DNA of 64,000 nucleotides, taken from positions 4,526,001-4,590,000 of the forward strand of contig JBANDB010000003.1 in the NCBI GenBank assembly GCA_037576215.1, in the 5' to 3' direction. The notes beneath the pieces are model-generated. The model was not told the DNA's origin. It saw only the letters and a program-made list of their open reading frames with translations, and ran no database searches. Positions 50,136 through 62,262 of this stretch are shown here, piece after piece (the stretch's first letter is position 1; every line of letters begins with the position of its first letter). The translations under genes and the position numbers were made by a program. This DNA comes from Armillaria gallica (taxonomy: Eukaryota; Basidiomycota; Agaricomycetes; Agaricales; Physalacriaceae).

Positions 50136-52346
50136 CTAAATTGTAAAGGCTGTGAAAACCTGTTACTGAAATCATAAGTGAATGATACTTGTCCGCCTGA
50201 GAGCAGTCATGATGATGCACTTTCGATGAAGAGTCAAATACAAACTTGCTCGGACTCTATGACCAGATCAACAAACGGGACGCTCGTTCTATCTAAGCAA
50301 ACCTTTCTCCAATGGTTTCACGAATCATTTACTTGGCATACTTTTCCTATGAAAAAGAAGCCCAACTCGCAAAAATCTAGTGGAAGATGTCTGAATATAT
50401 TAATAAACAACATTTATACAGAACGTGATAAGTACCTGCGATAGCCTTTACAGCTTTCTGTAGGCACAGTGCAGAGGTTCCTTATGAGCGGAAAACCCCA
50501 GATGGAAGATGTCGACGTCGGCAGTTAATTAAGAAACGGAACAGGTGATGGAATGGTAAGGCAACAACTACCCGGGGGAGGGGGATGACGAAGTGAACAC
50601 AACTAACAGCCAGTGACACCGAATGCTTATCTCCTCTCTGTTACCCGTCTTTTCAATGGAAAGGCTTAAAGTATAGCAGATACATGAGAACGAACAGACA
50701 TTAGCGTGTCCTCCTCGCAGCAATGAGAAAGCTGAGTCGGAACTAGTAGACTATACTGTTGCTATACTGATGATGACTACCGACTTGTTCGTCTCAGTTC
50801 GCATACGTCTGTCTTCCTGTAGACTCCATAGTTCCAATTGCACCAGAGCTGGAAGAAAAGAAGAACAGGCACATGTTCGCCCGCTATTGAACTTCGCACG
50901 AGGACAGACACCATGACTGTAAAGCATCAGCTGAACTCATCCGGCGCAAATTCGACAATGTTCGCGGATAATGACGGGTACAAGTGATCTACTTCCCCGT
51001 CGACCAAACCCAGATCCAGGACCTTGGAAAGTGAAGGAACAAGCTGTCATGTTATCGACGCATATTCCTCAATATGTGATCGGGCCAATGTTCCATACCC
51101 TAGCCCTCGGGTCCCAGCTGCTGGTGTTGCCTGTTTCTGAAAATTTTGCCCGTAGTCGAAGGGCCATCCCCTTTGCGCCAAGGTTAGTCACGCCCGTCTA
51201 ACCTGGGCTTTGAAAGGACACACCCGGTTTGCTCAAAATTTCACGTCCATCAGATCACTTCGTGTTGAAGTACTTCGAGGTCAGCTAGCGGTCAGCCAGG
51301 CCTCCACTTTGGCAGAGCCTCCTCTCGTCCTCCTCAAAAACGACGTGCGGAAAATGCATGGTCATGTCCCTAGCAGTGTTCTCGATCGGATGGTGCTCGC
51401 CTCGCTCTCTGATTACAGAACCCCAGATGCGGAAGCGCACGGATGATACAGTTGAAAATACCGATACGATCTACAACAATTATTGACATGATACCTCCTC
51501 CTGCGCCATTCAAGAGCGCACTCTGTAGGGGTAAGGTAGCGAGTTAAAATGAGAGCATCAACAACAAGACGGCCTTACCATATAGAAAGCCAGATTTTAG
51601 TACGCCATGTTCAACTTTGGTGTTCAACAGGAGATTCAAAGTAACGAGATAGACTTCTAAGAATAGAACATAGTTTCTTGTCTGCAAGGGGTGCGGTGCG
51701 TAGCAGACGGATCGTGATCAGCGCGTCTGGCAGTGTCAATCCAAGATTAAAAGAACACGGTGATTCTCATAAAAACCGATAGATCCGTATGAAAGAATTG
51801 ATTGGGTGAACAAGACCGCCAATGGCGGATCAAGATCCAACAACACCCATGACATGGGATCAATGTTTCTTGAAACGACTCCAAGCGAGGGAACATAGAC
51901 GATCCCAGCGAGTATGCTTAACGTTATACCGCGTGCAAGAAAGTTCTGAAGGGGTACGAGAGTACACAGGAATGAAGTCGGGCTGAGAGGTCGGGAAGAA
52001 AGGTAGTGAATGATCCAGGGCATGATGGAAAAGATGCTGCGTATGGGTCGGGACTCGGTCATGGTGGAGGTTTTTGTAGTGGGAAGTGTGAAGAAGTCTG
52101 CTCGTCACACGGATCCCCGTGTCAGACTGCCATCAGTAATGAACCAAATATAAATCACCGAAAGAACGATACAAAGTGGTCTATACGATAATCAAGGGCT
52201 GATCAACTTGGCTCTCCGGGGCGGGAGAACATCATCAGCAGTCCAAGAAGAAAGCGGGACCTTGACCAAGGCACTAAGAGCCTGAGCATTGCCGGTAGAC
52301 GTACAACCTGAATGTATAGTGATACATGTCAGTAGTGACTGTTCCT
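50136..52346. other. intergenic, no recognisable gene
   Basis: About 2.2 kb without a supported gene. A 108-codon ATG-initiated frame on the minus strand (51736-52062) has hydrophobic patches but no domain and no homologue I recognise. Other open frames are shorter. Confidence 0.45.
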
Positions 52347-52364
52347 TAGTAGTAGTAGTAGTAG
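52347..52364. repeat. (TAG)6 microsatellite
   Basis: A run of TAG triplets, followed by a direct duplication of ttagactcag (near 52366 and 52386). It lies just outside the left terminal repeat of the inverted-repeat element. Confidence 0.8.
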
Positions 52365-52399
52365 TTTAGACTCAGTAGTATTCGGTTAGACTCAGAGTA

Positions 52400-52654
52400 C
52401 TGTTCGATTTCGACCGTTAATTCACGTAACGCGTAACGGGACCCTGTGAAGTGAAGCTCCCGGTAATTTGTAACGCATAACAAGCCCTTCTGAGAGGTAG
52501 TATCGGCCCAATTTGGGAATGTTCGGCTGCCGGCTGGCGCCGGAGATGCTATATATGGCAATTTCTCATCAAATTTCGATGAATGAAGTTATGATAATTT
52601 GCCCATAAAGCATAACGCGTAACACCCCATGAAGCTACGGTCGAAATCGAACAG
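52400..52654. mobile_element. 255-bp MITE-like element with 18-bp terminal inverted repeats
   Basis: The left end ctgttcgatttcgaccgt (52400-52417) and right end acggtcgaaatcgaacag (52637-52654) are perfect inverted copies. Each is flanked by TA, so the element looks like an insertion with a TA target duplication, as made by Tc1/mariner-type transposases. It is far too short to encode a transposase and has no open frame, so it would be non-autonomous. Inside, the 11-mer taacgcgtaac occurs twice in the same orientation (52427-52437 and 52613-52623). The central part is AT-rich (gctatatatggc). Confidence 0.7.
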
Positions 52655-53907
52655 TAGTATCCACCCTACTCCGAGAGGGGTTACGGAGCGGCGGGCCGGA
52701 CAACAATCACCTTTCTTCCATCACGGCGACTCGTCAGATAATAACGCTGGGGTCTCACGGTGTCTTCAGGGAAGATGAATCGGACATATTCACGTCGAAT
52801 TCAGCTTAACCGTACCAACGGACGAGAACGCTTGTACCAAAATAACAAGCTGCTTTTACAGCGTCCGGCTCACTGACAAGTTACTGATGTCTTCCCGTAG
52901 AGAACTCGAAGTTGACATGCTTCAGATGTATACCACCGGATAGACACAAACCTTGACGTTGCCTGGATACAAGAGCCTTGCCAAGTTGCGCGTTCACAAG
53001 TGTCTGTTTGATAGTACTGTACGTCGTTTGATTGCATCTTCTTCCGTACTGAAAAATATAAACTAGCAGAGGGAAAGTCTCTTTGGAGTAAAGTATGTAC
53101 AATGCCCTATTTCAAGCTTTGGCAACCCTCAACACCGACCTATGGTACAGCACACTGCGGTGTGTATTCAGTCGTATACAGGAAGCCCGACTTATAGAAC
53201 TCATGCCTATGTTTAGATTCCTGGATGCCCATCCCAAAGTTGACTGGATGTCATACTTGGGGCTGGAATCCCTCAGCCGTCTTCGAGCGACTCGGAGATT
53301 TTGTTGTATTCTGGATTATTCGGAAGGGTCTCATTCTCATGCATGTCGCCAAAGCATCAAAAAATCTTCAAAAACACTCTAAGATCAGTCAGTCACTTGA
53401 CGAATATCGGTAGGCCTCGACTACTTATTTCGTTATCAGTCGTGTATTGATCTTCATGTGAGAGGTGCAAAGACGCCTGCAATTCAACTAGCATCGCACG
53501 CATTCAGGCATCACAGCTCTGTGCTTGGCGTGACCCGCGGTCTCATTCGAGTAAGTCAATTGGTTCCTGGCCCGTTCTAAGGTCGGCAGTGCTTAATTGA
53601 ATCGCAGACTAAGCGTTTTGTGGCCCAGATATGGTACAATATCATCAGAATCGTTTTGCTACGTATGGGATAATCATTGGCAATTTGGCATCATCACTGC
53701 GTCCGGCGTGGCCAAGTACCGTGCCATGTAATGATAATGATGGTCACTACCATGTTCACCGTGCGCTTTTCTGACAGAGGAATGTTAAAATCAGTGTTTT
53801 GTGACACGGGAGTAACGGCTTCGTACTCTGGGCGGCGTATTAAAAAGGGCACAACAAGGTGGACAAGGCATTCATTCATCTGTTGCCACAAGCCCCAGAT
53901 TATCAGT
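52655..53907. other. intergenic, no supported gene
   Basis: A 95-codon ATG frame at 53095-53382 shows no domain, and a second frame overlaps it. I could not extend either by splicing. The last part must include the promoter of the downstream membrane-protein gene. Confidence 0.4.
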
Positions 53908-55828
53908 ATGAGTACTAATTCAAGCGATACTAGCGCTCCCGGCGCTGCGTGGGTCGGGTACGATATGGCGGCAGTATTGTCTCCTTTCTACTGGGGTAAG
54001 GGAACGGCTTTCGCTTGGGAACAAATTTCACCCATCTAGATGGCATTCACAGGGACTGTCTTCTCCTTATTGTGCGTTGTCCACCCTCGCATAGCGCACC
54101 CTTTCTCATCTCGTTGGCTTGTATAGCTTGTCGGGAGTTACATTTCTTCAAGCCTACACCTATTTCCCGAGCAAGGATAGGATCTATGTTCAGATTGTCG
54201 TATGTTTAATATTTCCCTCATACCAGCTACCATCCCTGAAAATCCTCTGTCTGCCAGGCCGTCATTATGATGTTCGTTTTTATTTCGCTCTCATTAACCC
54301 TTTAACTGGACCTCGTTTAGCGTACTGGATATGACCTCCACCATTCTGTGCGCTAAGGGCATGTATATTTACTTTGTGAGTTTTCGTATAATTGCAGTTA
54401 ATTTATGAACCGAACTCACGCATTTGGTGATAGATCCCCGAATTTGGTTCGATGCTGCCGCTCCAAGCGCTCACTCCGTATGTGGGGTTGTGACGACCGT
54501 TGCACAAAGGCTGATCCATCCGTAGTATCATTGCCGCTGACTGTTATCTTGCCATGACTATCACCCTCCTGTGAGCCTTGCCTTCAGTTTCTTTTCTTTT
54601 TGTTTATCGGTGCTTCGCTAGTTCACAGCTTTACTTTGCCTGGCAAATTTGGACAGGTGAGCCTGGAATTGTTGCTACGTGAACATCATCTCTTTCCTTC
54701 GCTGATACCTACTATCAGTGAGCCAGAACCATAGCAAGTACAAGTACATCATGTCGGGGTTGGTTGTACGTGACTGATTGGTTCCTCATTAGCTTTTCTG
54801 ACAATCTGGGGTGTTTAGGTCTTCTTTGGTGTCGTTGCCTTTGGTAAGGATGTCTCCGCTGTATCACAGAGAAAGCTGAACTAACTGACATTGCAGCTGG
54901 AGGGACAGGTCAGTACTGCCCGTATGAATTTATTTGGACATCTGGATAAGTAAAGTATAGCATGCTCTACGATCATGATTATTGACAAGAGGAACATTCT
55001 TATGAACCGGAGCGACCGTTTCACTGTAGGCCACCTGGAGGGTTGCGCCGAGGAACATATGGGCTAATTCTTCTACGTTGTTGTAGATCGCCGTTGGGAT
55101 AGCTAAGAGTGCCGCCGCGATAGCAGATGTGATTGCTACGGTTGCACTGTGTTACTCCCTTGGGAATGCGCGTACAGGTTTCGATCGGTGAGTTCGCTCG
55201 ACCCAATAATGTACTAGAGAGCACTCTGACAGGAGTGGAAACAGCACGGACTCGATCATCAAAGCCATGATGGGATACGTCGTGGAACGTGGTATACTCG
55301 TTACTCTAATCCAGGTCCTGTTTCTGGTACTTTTCTTTGTCAAACCGGGACATCTCTTCTGGTGAGTAGGCACTTGCAAGATCATGATATTCAAGGTTGA
55401 GCTTTCATGAAGGCTTTTGTTGCATGTTAATGTCACCCGTCTCTACGCCAATACCTTCTGTGAGTCCCAACCTTTGTTGGGTAATTATCTTTGACTGATT
55501 CGTTCTAGTCGCCATGTAAATATATAGAACGGTTATTGCGTGAGCTATTGATTCACAGGCTATGCAGGCTTAACGGAAGGGGGCGCCTCAAGTACATGGC
55601 CTCTCAGTCTCAAAGCACCTACGTTATGTCAATGGGCACAGACAAAGATCACGCGTGTGTTGTCAAGCGTGCTGGAGGTGACAAAAGGATGTCATTCAAT
55701 ACAGTGGGCATCGAGGTAAGAGGGTATGTTGTATTGGGTGATGTATCGCAACCTGACTCTGCTTCCAGACCAGTTTGGGCTCCGTGCAGATTGAAAAGAG
55801 TACCGTCGTGACCAGAGATAGCTTCTGA
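53908..55828 (+). CDS. seven-helix membrane protein (DUF6534-like), frame conflict at first intron
   Basis: Eighteen short exons can be joined. From the ATG at 54040 the product is 312 residues with about seven hydrophobic helices: FTGTVFSLLFLSGVTFLQAY, VQIVAVIMMIVLDMTSTILC, IIAADCYLAMTITLLSQLYF, KYIMSGLVVFFGVVAFAG, IAVGIAKSAAAIADVIATVA, YVVERGILVTLIQVLFLVLF and LLLHVNVTRLYANTFFAMLN. The ARTGFDRSGNSTDSIIKAMM and NTFFAMLNGRGRLKYMAS segments are typical of the DUF6534 family of mushroom membrane proteins, whose function is unknown. Exon starts are 53908, 54040, 54127, 54258, 54321, 54434, 54526, 54622, 54719, 54819, 54897, 54961, 55087, 55233, 55413, 55509, 55568 and 55769. The first exon encodes the expected N-terminal tail (MSTNSSDTSAPGAAWVGYDM) but its donor leaves the frame one base out, so the allele may be damaged or start at 54040. 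Confidence 0.7.
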
Positions 55829-56720
55829 TCAGATCCGAGTCTCATTTTGGGGTTTTTCATTTATTTATTGAGTAGCCTCATTATTGGCTAGTACATTCCT
55901 ATGGCATATACAACACTTGGTTTCGTAGAGTGTATGTGTTAGGTTACTTACTTACTTTCTCGTTCAGAAATGATATGCAGTGTCCAAATATTTGATTCAT
56001 GACGCCTGACATGATTGTGTACACGAAGTCAGCTTGTCTCCGAAAATCCAAGCCAGCGAGACGCTCCTCCTTCCCTACCGGCGACCGTAGTCACATTCAC
56101 TTTAGTTCACTCGATATGACACTTCAGCTTCAGCATCTATACAGGGCCGCTCCCCATAAGTCGTGACCACAGATCCTTTTCGATCGAGATTGATGGCTCT
56201 TATCAATTCTAGGTCTGTGTGGACTCCACGTCGCGGATGTATGTGGATCTCATTGTCAGGGTATGTATTCATCGCTTTGTTGGTGTGAATTGGGGGAAGC
56301 ATCTGTCACTTGGCCAGAACAACCGTGCTTAGATGCCGTGCCGCTCACTCATGAGGCAGCATTCACAGTGTCAATCAATTTGCTGCGGTCTGATGATGAA
56401 AACTAGACGCTCAAAGATGTGGAGACCTGAAACTTAACCTTCAGAAGGTTCTCATTTGTACATCGTACCTCGATCCAACCATATTCATGCCCTTCTCCTG
56501 ATAATTCAAAGCGCCCCACAAATAGACGCATTTAATTGGCTGATCAGTTCGATCACAATCATTCCGTCACTTGCTGTGAACTACATCTTGGGCCTTGGCC
56601 AGAACACGCACACTAGCAAATGAGGAATGGCGAAATGGTGATATACTTGACTTCTATACTCACACCAAAATGCGATATTCCCTCAATATCGAAATCACGT
56701 CATTATGGTGAGATGAGATA
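55829..56720. other. intergenic, no recognisable gene
   Basis: About 0.9 kb between two plus-strand genes. Open frames are under 70 codons and carry no motif. Confidence 0.5.
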
Positions 56721-56730
56721 GTATATATAG
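56721..56730 (+). promoter_or_regulatory. TATA box of the peroxiredoxin gene
   Basis: The sequence gtatatatag lies 50 bp before the start codon, a normal position for a fungal TATA box. Confidence 0.5.
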
Positions 56731-56779
56731 TCCTCCTGACTCCTTCAGACATCGATATTCATTGACCACTACTATCTCA

Positions 56780-57739
56780 ATGGCTGACCAGCATAAAACC
56801 CTCCGACTCGGCAGCGTCGCCCCAGATTTCGAGGCAGAGACGACGCTGGGCAAAATCAAGTTCCACGAGTGGTTGGGCGACTCTTGGGCATGTCTTGACT
56901 TGCTGCCTTTTGTCGATACCAGGACTAACCCGTCTGTAGGGCGTCCTTTTCTCCCACCCAGGAGATTTCACCCCTGTCTGCACGACTGAACTCGGTGAAG
57001 TCGCTCGGCGCGCGCCTGACTTTGCTAAGCGCAATGTCAAAGTTATCGGTATCTCTGCAAACGGTCTCGAGGAACACCACAAGTGGATTAAAGACATCGA
57101 AGAATACGGCGTAAAAACGACGGGCCCGACCCATGTTGAATACCCCATCGTGAGTATCGTGTTGATTCCAAGTCAGCGCTTCCTGTATTAAAGTGTTATT
57201 GCTCAGATTGCCGACGCTGATCGCAAAATCTCTTACTTGTACGACATGCTTGATTACCAGGATGTCACCAACAGGGATGCAAAAGGATTGCCATTTACTG
57301 TATGTTGGCCTTTGCGTCTCCTACGCGTCTTCTGTCCTGATACAATGAACACAGATTCGTACAGTTTTCATCATCGACCCCAAAAAGGTCATCCGCCTGA
57401 CTATCTCTTACCCCGCTGTTGCCGGACGCAACTTTGTCCGTTCAATCTTCCTCCATCATTCATATTCGTATCTGATGTATCCTGTTCTTAGGACGAAATC
57501 ATCCGTGTTATTGATGCCATCCAGCTGGGTGATAAGAATCGTATTGCCACCCCAGTTAATTGGAACAAGGGTGATGATGTTATCATCCACGCTAGTGTCA
57601 GCAATGAGGAGGCGAAAACTTTGTTCCCTGAGCACAAGGTCCACTATGTATGTTCTCTATCCGTTCGTAGAATGACCAGTGTTCTGATATCCCGTTTCCG
57701 TAGCCTTACCTCCGGACGACACCTTTGAAGGCGAACTAA
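56780..57739 (+). CDS. 1-Cys peroxiredoxin (Prx6/Prx1 type)
   Basis: Six exons (56780-56887, 56940-57149, 57207-57299, 57355-57435, 57492-57647, 57704-57739) encode 227 residues, the usual length for the 1-Cys class. The peroxidatic Cys50 sits in [17 protein letters not shown], and the C-terminal half has [36 protein letters not shown] and the ending [11 protein letters not shown], all characteristic of the Prx6 group. The enzyme reduces hydrogen and lipid peroxides. No mitochondrial presequence is visible, so a cytosolic site is likely. The first intron starts with GC (tgg|gcatgt); only this cut gives the conserved [12 protein letters not shown]. The neighbouring alcohol oxidase would produce peroxide, but no evidence links their regulation. 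Confidence 0.94.
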
Positions 57740-59550
57740 ACCAGCGTGAAGGGTTACCAATTTTTGTATCCGATGTAAGGTAAATAGTAAGGCTTGTACA
57801 TGTAACAAAGAGATGTTTGATTTTGGCGTTCCTGCTCTTATGACACCCCTCTTGTCGCCCTATAAAATATTCACCCTGGAATCCCAAGTTCAACCCATAC
57901 CAGCTTAGAATAGTAGTATTGGCCCAGAACTTCAAACCTCGAGCGTCAATGAGATGATTGATTTCCGTTGGCATATGTGTTCGGGCCAGTATTCCTGGTT
58001 CCATTACTGTCGGTCGGTCGGCCCCAGCTCCCAACTCCTGATACCTTTCTTTCTGGAAATTTTTGCTCGTGGTCAAGATGTCGTTCCCTGTTTTCCTAAG
58101 TGGATGTCACCCATTTATTCAGAGATTTTAACGTAACAGGTCCAAAACAGGTCTTTGCTTTGATTTTCATAAAATTTCATGAATAAGATCCATCAGACTC
58201 CTGAAAAATTTGCGTTATTAAGCACGGTTGGCTGTAAGTTGATTTTGATGGAATACGACGCGCAGTAAAGCATCGGTGAGTCGAGCAACTCATTTGCCTA
58301 ATAAGTGAGTTGCTTCGGACGACACGGCCCGGGCTCACGCTTGCGTTAAAAACCTGCCTCCTACTCTCATGTCGGTTTGCCATCAGCATCGAACGATACG
58401 TACGAGTATTCAAGAACCTCGGGAGTCGTAGTATGGCATTATATCCTTTTTTTGAGCAAGGTCTGATGACCCCTTGCCCTTTGTTCCCCAGGATCTACCA
58501 TTATAATTATTCCAATCATAATTTTATCCAAGATATCGTTGGTGAAGGTCGAGAACAATTTAATATGCCACATCAACTCTCGACTTGAGATATCTCGCCT
58601 AGTCTACTCGTCCTATTGAAGGCACTCGGCATCATGCGGCAATACTCGATCCCACTTTGTCTTAGATCGCCCAGCCAGTGCTCCCAAAATCAAAACCACT
58701 AACACCAGGTTGTATCACCAAAACATGTGAATGTGTTCGGACCTCCAAGCGTGCCTCACAGTGTACTTCGTTCGCCTTTGGAACACGGCGGGTTCCCTCC
58801 TTTGAGGGAGGCATCTGCTCCACTGCACGGCCGGGATGCGCTGGCGTTGACCGCCGGTTAGCTAGCTGTCACCTCGAGCAGATGGTTTACGATGAGACAC
58901 CCTTCGTGGGCAAAGTCGTCTACCCTTGACGCATGGGTGTGTGCGCTTGGTAACGAACAACGGATTTTTTGGTATAAATTGGGAAGCCAATAATGTTCAA
59001 GATAGTTTCTAGCTTCCTAGAAAGAGATAAGAGTCCATGTATCAAGTCTTCGTGTCATTCTACAACCGGTCTGGTGTCTCTCGGCGTTGATGCGAAAACG
59101 CGATGTTCTCGGTTTACTGTCGCCCATGTCCTATGCCACGCCAGATACCAGCAACCGTTGGTCCCATTAAAGCCTTTCCTGCATTGTTGGAAGTGCCAAA
59201 GGCAAAATTGCGCCTTCTATCCCACTCTTCCGGCCCTGTCGCTATATTGTGCCCACAAATCCTGGCCCTGATACCCCAGGAACACGTAACTTATTTGGTC
59301 ATTCTGTATAAAGATTCGGGGCGCTCAGGAAGCCTTTCTACTGAACAACGACGACTTTTCCGAGCTCATAGCATGACGTCTACCATTCCGATAGCCAGAT
59401 AACCAGACTTCTAACCACGGGCGTCTCGGGCTCGGTCAATGTCGCGTCGATCATCTATGCGGTTCCCAATTTCTACCGTATGCGGATAGGGTCAGGTGGC
59501 CAGGCAGTGGATATATGAGGCCCCTAGTTTCGTCCCTTCACAACACCCAA
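57740..59550. other. intergenic, no recognisable gene
   Basis: About 1.8 kb with only short open frames (for example 58678-58929 and 59103-59402, plus strand) that I cannot assign or splice into a larger gene. The final part must contain the alcohol oxidase promoter. Confidence 0.4.
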
Positions 59551-62262
59551 ATGTCCCAGGAATACGACATCATCTTCGCTGGAGGTTAGTGATTTATCCA
59601 AGTTGTCGCGGGTCGTTGTCAGTTCTCAAATGGTTACTCAACAGGCGGTACTTGCGCATGTTTAACGGCTGGGTGAGGCTCCAGCATCTTTGACTTGATA
59701 AGACTGACCGTTGTTTCCAGACGCTTGGCTGCTGCCGACCCCTCCCTCAAGATCCTTGTAATTCTCCCACTCATCTTCCTTCTTCTTATTACTCACCCTC
59801 TGCATCCTCAGATTCTTGAAGCAGGGCCCCATATCCGTAACGTCCAAGATCACGTCCAGCCAGCTCGATACTTTCGCAATTTAGCCGAACAAAAAGAAGT
59901 CTTCACGTTCCATGTGGGGAGGCCCAGTGAGGCTATCGCCGGTCGGTCTCCCGTTGTTCCGTCCGCTAAATGCGTGGGAGGAGGGTCGGGTGTTAACTGT
60001 AAAGTTTCATTGTCTAGATTAGCACTGATACTTACGTGATTTTTGGGGCCAGTCCTTATGTATACACGAGCAGCTGCGTCTGACTTTGATGACTGGGAAC
60101 GCTTGCACGGAAATCCCGGGTGGGGCTCAAGTGACCTGATTCCCTTGGCGAGGAAAGTATGCAAGTTTGGTTTTCGAGTTGGTGTTTTGACGCTAATTTG
60201 ATTGTCTCGAGGTGGAAAACTACCCTGGTGTTACGGGTATCTTGTCCGAAACTCATGGTACTGGTGGCCCTATCGACATTTCAACTGGAAATATCGCGGG
60301 TGATTTTGGAAATCAATACCTTGCTGTGGCGGCGAAGTATGATTCGGACCGTGGTTTCATTGATGATCCCAACGATTTCAAGTCTTGCAATGGATACGGA
60401 GTGCGTGATATCACACATCTCTGTGTTTGAGGAGTTGCTAATAGCCCACTATGTACAGCCCTGGCAAAAGTCAGTAATTCTTGACCCTCGATCGTGATCC
60501 ATCACTGAAAATCAATATCAGGTTCATCGACCCAGCATCTGGGAAACGGTCCGATACCGCACACCATTTTATCTATAACCAGGAACATAACCGGAACTTG
60601 GTGGTATTGGACAGGCAACGAGTTGTACGAGTCATTCTCGAGTAAGGAACCTATGTATCTGGCGTTGGTACAGCGATGATAATGAGTTTTGGATCTTCAG
60701 CGAAGGACGCGCTGTTGGCGTGGAGTATGCCGACGAAGGCGTTGATATTCGAGAAGGAACGGTTCGACAAGCGTTCGCGTCGCGTCTTGTCGTGGTTTCT
60801 GCTGGGGCCTTTGGCTCGCCGTCCATCTTGGAAAGGTAAACATCAAATAAGCTTCGTCAGTCCGACAGACCCACTCATGCAGGTGCCAAACAGATCGGGA
60901 ATCGGAGCTACTGAAATCTTGCACAAGAACGGTATACCACAGGTTGTTGACCTCCCGGGAGTGGGGGAGAACTATAATGGTACATTCAATTCGGAGAGGA
61001 CTGGTAGTACTTGCTGATTTGCTGCAGATCATAATTGTCTCTTCGTTCCTTATTACGCGGAGGGAAGTGACTCCCTGGATGATATATTCCACGGTGACCC
61101 TGCGAGTATGTGCCCTATCGTTGCCCCCGTTTTCTATCCTTCTAAAGAGATTTTTTAGCCGAAGTGTATGCTGAACAATGGAACAAAGATGGAACGGGCT
61201 TGATGGCAACCAAGTTGAGATAACTCTTTTTGCTTTGCTTCTGCCTGCTGAATTCGTTCCAGTGGCCTTGATGCGGGGGGCAAGCTCAGGCCGAGTGAAA
61301 AGGATTTGGAGATCCTTGGACCGACATTCACCAAACGATGGAACAACTTCTTTGTGAATGCTCCTGATAAACCCGTGGTGTGGGTTGGAACGTTATCTGC
61401 GTAGGTGTTGTGGTGCCTCCGTATACTCCGGAACTAATACCGTGAAAGTTACGTCCTCCTCGACCCCCCAAGGCCACCTGGGCGCAAGTTCTTCTCTATG
61501 GCTTACTATACGGTAAGCAACGCATTCAGCTTGTGGGAACTGTCCCTTGACAACTCGATTCGAAGGAATACCCCGTCTCCACAGGTCGAGTGCACATACA
61601 AGCTGGCCTCAACCCGCATGCCCCTCTCGACTTTGAAGCTGGGTACCTAGATGAGTGCGTTATGCCTTCCATTTGCTTGTCATGGTCGATGACACTGCTC
61701 CTTTGAAGTCCTGCGGACCTCGCCACTCTAAGATGGGGATACAAACATGGTAGGGAACTTGCCCGACGCATGGAAGCCTATGGCGGCTGTTTCGGACCGG
61801 GACATCCTCGGTTCCCCGAAGGGAGCGAGGCAGCTGTAGACGCTAAGGCACAAGGTCCAGTCGCGGTATCGGCGCCGGATATCAAGTACACGGATGAAGA
61901 CGACAAGGCAATTGACGCACACCATCGTCTAAATGGTAAGTTTTTGTTGCCTGTCTTCAGTTGATACTTGGGCCTGAGCGACAATCATTCTAGTGCAAAC
62001 CACTTGGCACTCGGTAAGTCTCCAAAGACAGTAACAACACATGCCTCATGCTTGACAGCTCGGGACATGTGCGATGAAGCCTCGGGATCAAAATGGGGTT
62101 GTCGATGCGCGCCTGAACGTCTATGGTATACAAAATCTCAAAGTTGCTGACATGAGCATCGCGCCATCAAATGTTAGTGCGAATACATATAATACGGCGC
62201 TAATCATCGGAGAGAAAGCTGCGGTAATCATAGCGGAGGATTTAGGAATTAAAGGCGTTTAA
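59551..62262 (+). CDS. GMC oxidoreductase of the alcohol (methanol) oxidase group
   Basis: Eighteen exons join in frame to 601 residues (exon starts 59551, 59645, 59721, 59812, 60053, 60212, 60459, 60522, 60701, 60894, 61028, 61159, 61263, 61449, 61566, 61709, 61994, 62059). The N-terminus YDIIFAGGGTCACLTAGRL is the FAD-binding beta-alpha-beta motif, with Ala where the last Gly of GxGxxG is usual. Further landmarks are CVGGGSGVNFLMYTRAAASD, SAGAFGSPSILERSGIGATE, LPGVGENYNDHN, and the catalytic TTWHSLGTCAM (His533) plus SNVSANTYNTALIIGE (Asn576). These match fungal alcohol oxidases, which oxidise short primary alcohols to aldehydes and release hydrogen peroxide. The real substrate is unknown. 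There is no signal peptide. The last residues GIKGV do not form a classical peroxisome signal. One exon (60459-60469) is 11 nt. Confidence 0.9.

Noticed and set aside
51736..52062. 108-codon ATG-started frame on the minus strand with hydrophobic patches
   Set aside because: No recognisable domain, no signal peptide pattern and no support from context.
53095..53413. Overlapping short frames upstream of the seven-helix gene
   Set aside because: No family match and no splice sites that join them to the downstream exons.
13301..60469. Possible physical gene cluster for fatty-acid metabolism (ACBP, synthase) or peroxide metabolism (peroxiredoxin, oxidase)
   Set aside because: The genes are separated by unrelated genes, face different ways and are common housekeeping or stand-alone families.
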